Shown piece by piece: positions 5,298 to 6,511 of a stretch of DNA of 6,511 nt (position 1 is the first letter of the stretch; the number at the start of each line of letters is the position of its first letter). The stretch lies in contig CAYRWY010000340.1 of the NCBI GenBank assembly GCA_964427955.1, positions 1 to 6,511 of the forward strand. Direction: 5' to 3'. The translations under genes were made by a program, and so were the position numbers. Source of the DNA: JACRBK01 sp964427955. Its GTDB lineage: Bacteria > Chloroflexota > Anaerolineae > Aggregatilineales > Aggregatilineaceae. A model generated the notes under the pieces. It saw only the letters and a list, made by a program, of their open reading frames with translations, was not told where the DNA came from and did not search any database.

Positions 5298-5364
5298 CCG
5301 GGGGGTGAGGTAAATCCAACAGTTTTCCCTCAAAATTCGGGATGACTCGTGTACAAAATCCACC

Positions 5365-6423
5365 CTACAGATAGCCCTCTTCGACCAGCAGCTCGGCATT
5401 CAGAATCGAGCAGCCCGCCGCGCCGCGCATGGTATTGTGCGCCAGGGCGATGAACTTCCAGCCGCCCAACACCGGGCAGGGACGCAGCCGTCCCACGACG
5501 GCGGACATGCCATTCCCGGCATCCCGATCCCGGCGCGGCTGGGGACGATCCGCCTCACGGCGCACGACGACTGGCTGCGCGGGCGCGGTAGGCAATCCCG
5601 GCACCGGATCAGGGCCTACGAAGCTCGACCATGCTTCAAGGATCTGAGCTTCAGTGATCGGCTCGGCAAAACGCACCGAGACGCTGACCAGGTGGCCGTC
5701 CAGGGTGGCGACACGGGTACAGGTGGCGCTGGCCGCGTAGTCGAGCGACTCGATATGATCGCCCGCCAGCGTGCCCAGCATCTTACGCGGCTCCGCTTCG
5801 AGCTTGGGTTCTTCGCCGCCGATATAGGGGATCACGTTGTCGATGATGTCGAGCGAAGGCACGCCCGGATAGCCCGCGCCGCTCACGGCCTGCATACTCA
5901 CGGCCAGCACGGCCTCGATCCCGAACTGGCGCAGCGGGGCCAGCGCCATCGCGACCGGCGCGCTGGTGCAGTTGGAATTGGTGGCCAGCCCGCCCGTCCA
6001 GCCGTGCATCCGGCGCTGGACCGCGATCAGTTGGGCGTGCGCGGCGTTGATCTCCGGCAGCAGAATCGGCACTTCCGGCTGCATCCGGTAGGCGCTGGCG
6101 TTGGAGCAAACCAGATGCCCCTGCTCGGCCAGCCGCCATTCCACCGTCTTCGCAATGTCCGCGGGCAGGGCCGAAAAGACGATGGGCGACTGCAAGTCGG
6201 CGTCCAGGGGCAGCACTTCGTACCCGGCTACCTCGTCGGGCGGGTTGCCGGACAGCACCCAGCGCGCCGCCTGCCCGTATGATTGCCCCGCGCTGCGATC
6301 ACTCGCTACCAGTTCCGCCACCCGGAACCAGGGATGTCCCTGAAGCAACTGGATGAACCGCTGGCCCACGGCCCCTGTTGCGCCCAGCACTGCCACATCA
6401 ATGGGTTTCTGACGTTCTGCCAT
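5365..6423 (-). CDS. asd: Aspartate-semialdehyde dehydrogenase (archaeal/fungal-type)
   Basis: Asd reduces L-4-aspartyl phosphate with NADPH to L-aspartate 4-semialdehyde, the branch point to threonine, methionine and lysine. The 352-aa protein opens with the dinucleotide-binding VAVLGATGAVGQRF (10-23). The catalytic cysteine is Cys152 in TNSNCTSAP, and MQAVSGAGYPG (177-187) supplies the conserved Gln178. Arg237 and His244 in RVATLDGHLVSVSV fit the substrate Arg and catalytic His. HNTMRGAAGCSILNAELL (329-346) is the usual C-terminal helix. The SNCTSAP and QAVSGAGYPG forms point to the archaeal/fungal branch and not the classic E. coli branch. The ATG at 6423 is chosen because AGGAG lies 7 nt upstream; an open-frame extension to 6459 runs into the upstream terminator tail. 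Its product feeds the pathway of the neighbouring thrB and thrC via a homoserine dehydrogenase not in this window. It is convergent with thrB. Confidence 0.95.
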   Translation of the reverse strand: MAERQKPIDVAVLGATGAVGQRFIQLLQGHPWFRVAELVASDRSAGQSYGQAARWVLSGNPPDEVAGYEVLPLDADLQSPIVFSALPADIAKTVEWRLAEQGHLVCSNASAYRMQPEVPILLPEINAAHAQLIAVQRRMHGWTGGLATNSNCTSAPVAMALAPLRQFGIEAVLAVSMQAVSGAGYPGVPSLDIIDNVIPYIGGEEPKLEAEPRKMLGTLAGDHIESLDYAASATCTRVATLDGHLVSVSVRFAEPITEAQILEAWSSFVGPDPVPGLPTAPAQPVVVRREADRPQPRRDRDAGNGMSAVVGRLRPCPVLGGWKFIALAHNTMRGAAGCSILNAELLVEEGYL

Positions 6424-6430
6424 GCCGCAT

Positions 6431-6435
6431 CTCCT
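6431..6435 (-). promoter_or_regulatory. Shine-Dalgarno site deciding the asd start
   Basis: AGGAG on the minus strand lies 7 nt before the ATG at 6423 and supports that start over a codon at 6459, which would begin inside the poly-T tail of the preceding terminator. Confidence 0.75.
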
Positions 6436-6450
6436 ATGAATGACCCGGAT

Positions 6451-6488
6451 AAAAAACAAAAAACGTGGGGCCGATTTGCTCCACGTTT
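6451..6488 (-). terminator. Rho-independent terminator upstream of asd
   Basis: On the minus strand AAACGTGG (6488-6481) pairs perfectly with CCACGTTT (6468-6461). Two further pairs are possible, one of them G-U (6480 with 6469, 6479 with 6470). A long T-tract follows (6463-6458 and 6456-6451, broken by one G). It most likely ends an unseen minus-strand gene beyond 6511. Only about 27 bp separate the tract from the asd start codon, so the asd promoter must lie in or upstream of the hairpin, or transcription must read through it. Confidence 0.85.
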
Positions 6489-6511
6489 CAGGTTGTCTGG
6501 TGACTACGGGG

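Larger units (their letters stand above)
5046..5351. mobile_element. MITE-like inverted-repeat element between thrB and asd
   Basis: The ends are imperfect inverted repeats of about 23-24 bp: 5046-5068 begins CATGAGTCATCCC, and 5328-5351 read in reverse complement begins CACGAGTCATCCC. Both arms end in TTTGAGG, and only a few differences are seen. Each arm also carries the same hairpin in inverted orientation (5114-5140 and 5271-5297): a CCCCCTC/GAGGGGG stem, one mismatch, CCAC/GTGG and a 3-nt tip. A third hairpin, TTCTCCC/GGGAGAA (5162-5168 with 5176-5182), lies inside. No transposase is encoded, so it would be non-autonomous. CAAAA occurs just outside both ends (5041-5045 and 5354-5358, the latter two bases offset), a weak candidate target duplication. 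It fills nearly the whole gap between the convergent 3' ends of thrB and asd, so its hairpins may also help stop transcription. Confidence 0.75.

Noticed and set aside
5029..5319. 96-codon minus-strand ORF in the thrB-asd spacer (contains PHPPAPSPLGGEG)
   Set aside because: This is the chance translation of the palindromic repeat. Such peptides recur wherever this repeat type is read through and do not mark a gene.
5437..6282. 281-codon plus-strand ORF opposite asd
   Set aside because: An antisense shadow of asd, whose catalytic motifs are intact. The translation is Arg/Gln/His-rich with no family features.

Overview
The window looks like chromosomal DNA from a high-GC bacterium, most likely Chloroflexota (Anaerolineae-like). 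This placement is an inference. It rests on a bacterial RIO-type kinase, an archaeal/fungal-type aspartate-semialdehyde dehydrogenase, a threonine synthase with an N-terminal zinc ribbon, and a CCCCCTC/GAGGGGG palindromic repeat of a kind I associate with such genomes. No phage, plasmid, CRISPR, tRNA or rRNA gene is visible.

Layout, left to right: (1) the 3' end of a plus-strand xanthine dehydrogenase-family molybdenum subunit gene, closed by a bidirectional terminator. (2) A minus-strand degV-family lipid-binding protein gene. (3) A minus-strand RIO kinase gene, followed by its own terminator. (4) A ~400-nt non-ORF stretch between the RIO gene and thrC. (5) A minus-strand thrC, divergent from (6) a plus-strand thrB, with only 48 bp between their start codons. 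(7) A ~306-bp MITE-like inverted-repeat element between convergent genes. (8) A minus-strand asd, with the terminator of an unseen upstream gene just before it.

Three genes belong to one pathway. Asd makes aspartate semialdehyde, which an unseen homoserine dehydrogenase reduces to homoserine. ThrB phosphorylates homoserine, and ThrC converts the phosphate ester to threonine. They lie on alternating strands, so they are a locus and not a single operon. The DegV, RIO and XDH-family genes have no obvious link to threonine.

The most unusual part is the stretch from about 2763 down to 2328 on the minus strand. A near-consensus sigma-70 promoter (TTGACA, 18 nt, TATAGT with a TG extension) lies inside the last codons of thrC. 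It points at a 21-codon ORF with a perfect AAGGAGG Shine-Dalgarno, then two separate strongly self-complementary segments (2516-2594 and 2393-2479) whose G-U pairs favour the minus-strand RNA, then the GTG start of the RIO kinase. I read this as a long structured leader, possibly with a leader peptide, controlling the kinase gene, or as an independent small RNA or small protein gene. I recognise no known riboswitch or RNA family in it. The folding was done by eye only.
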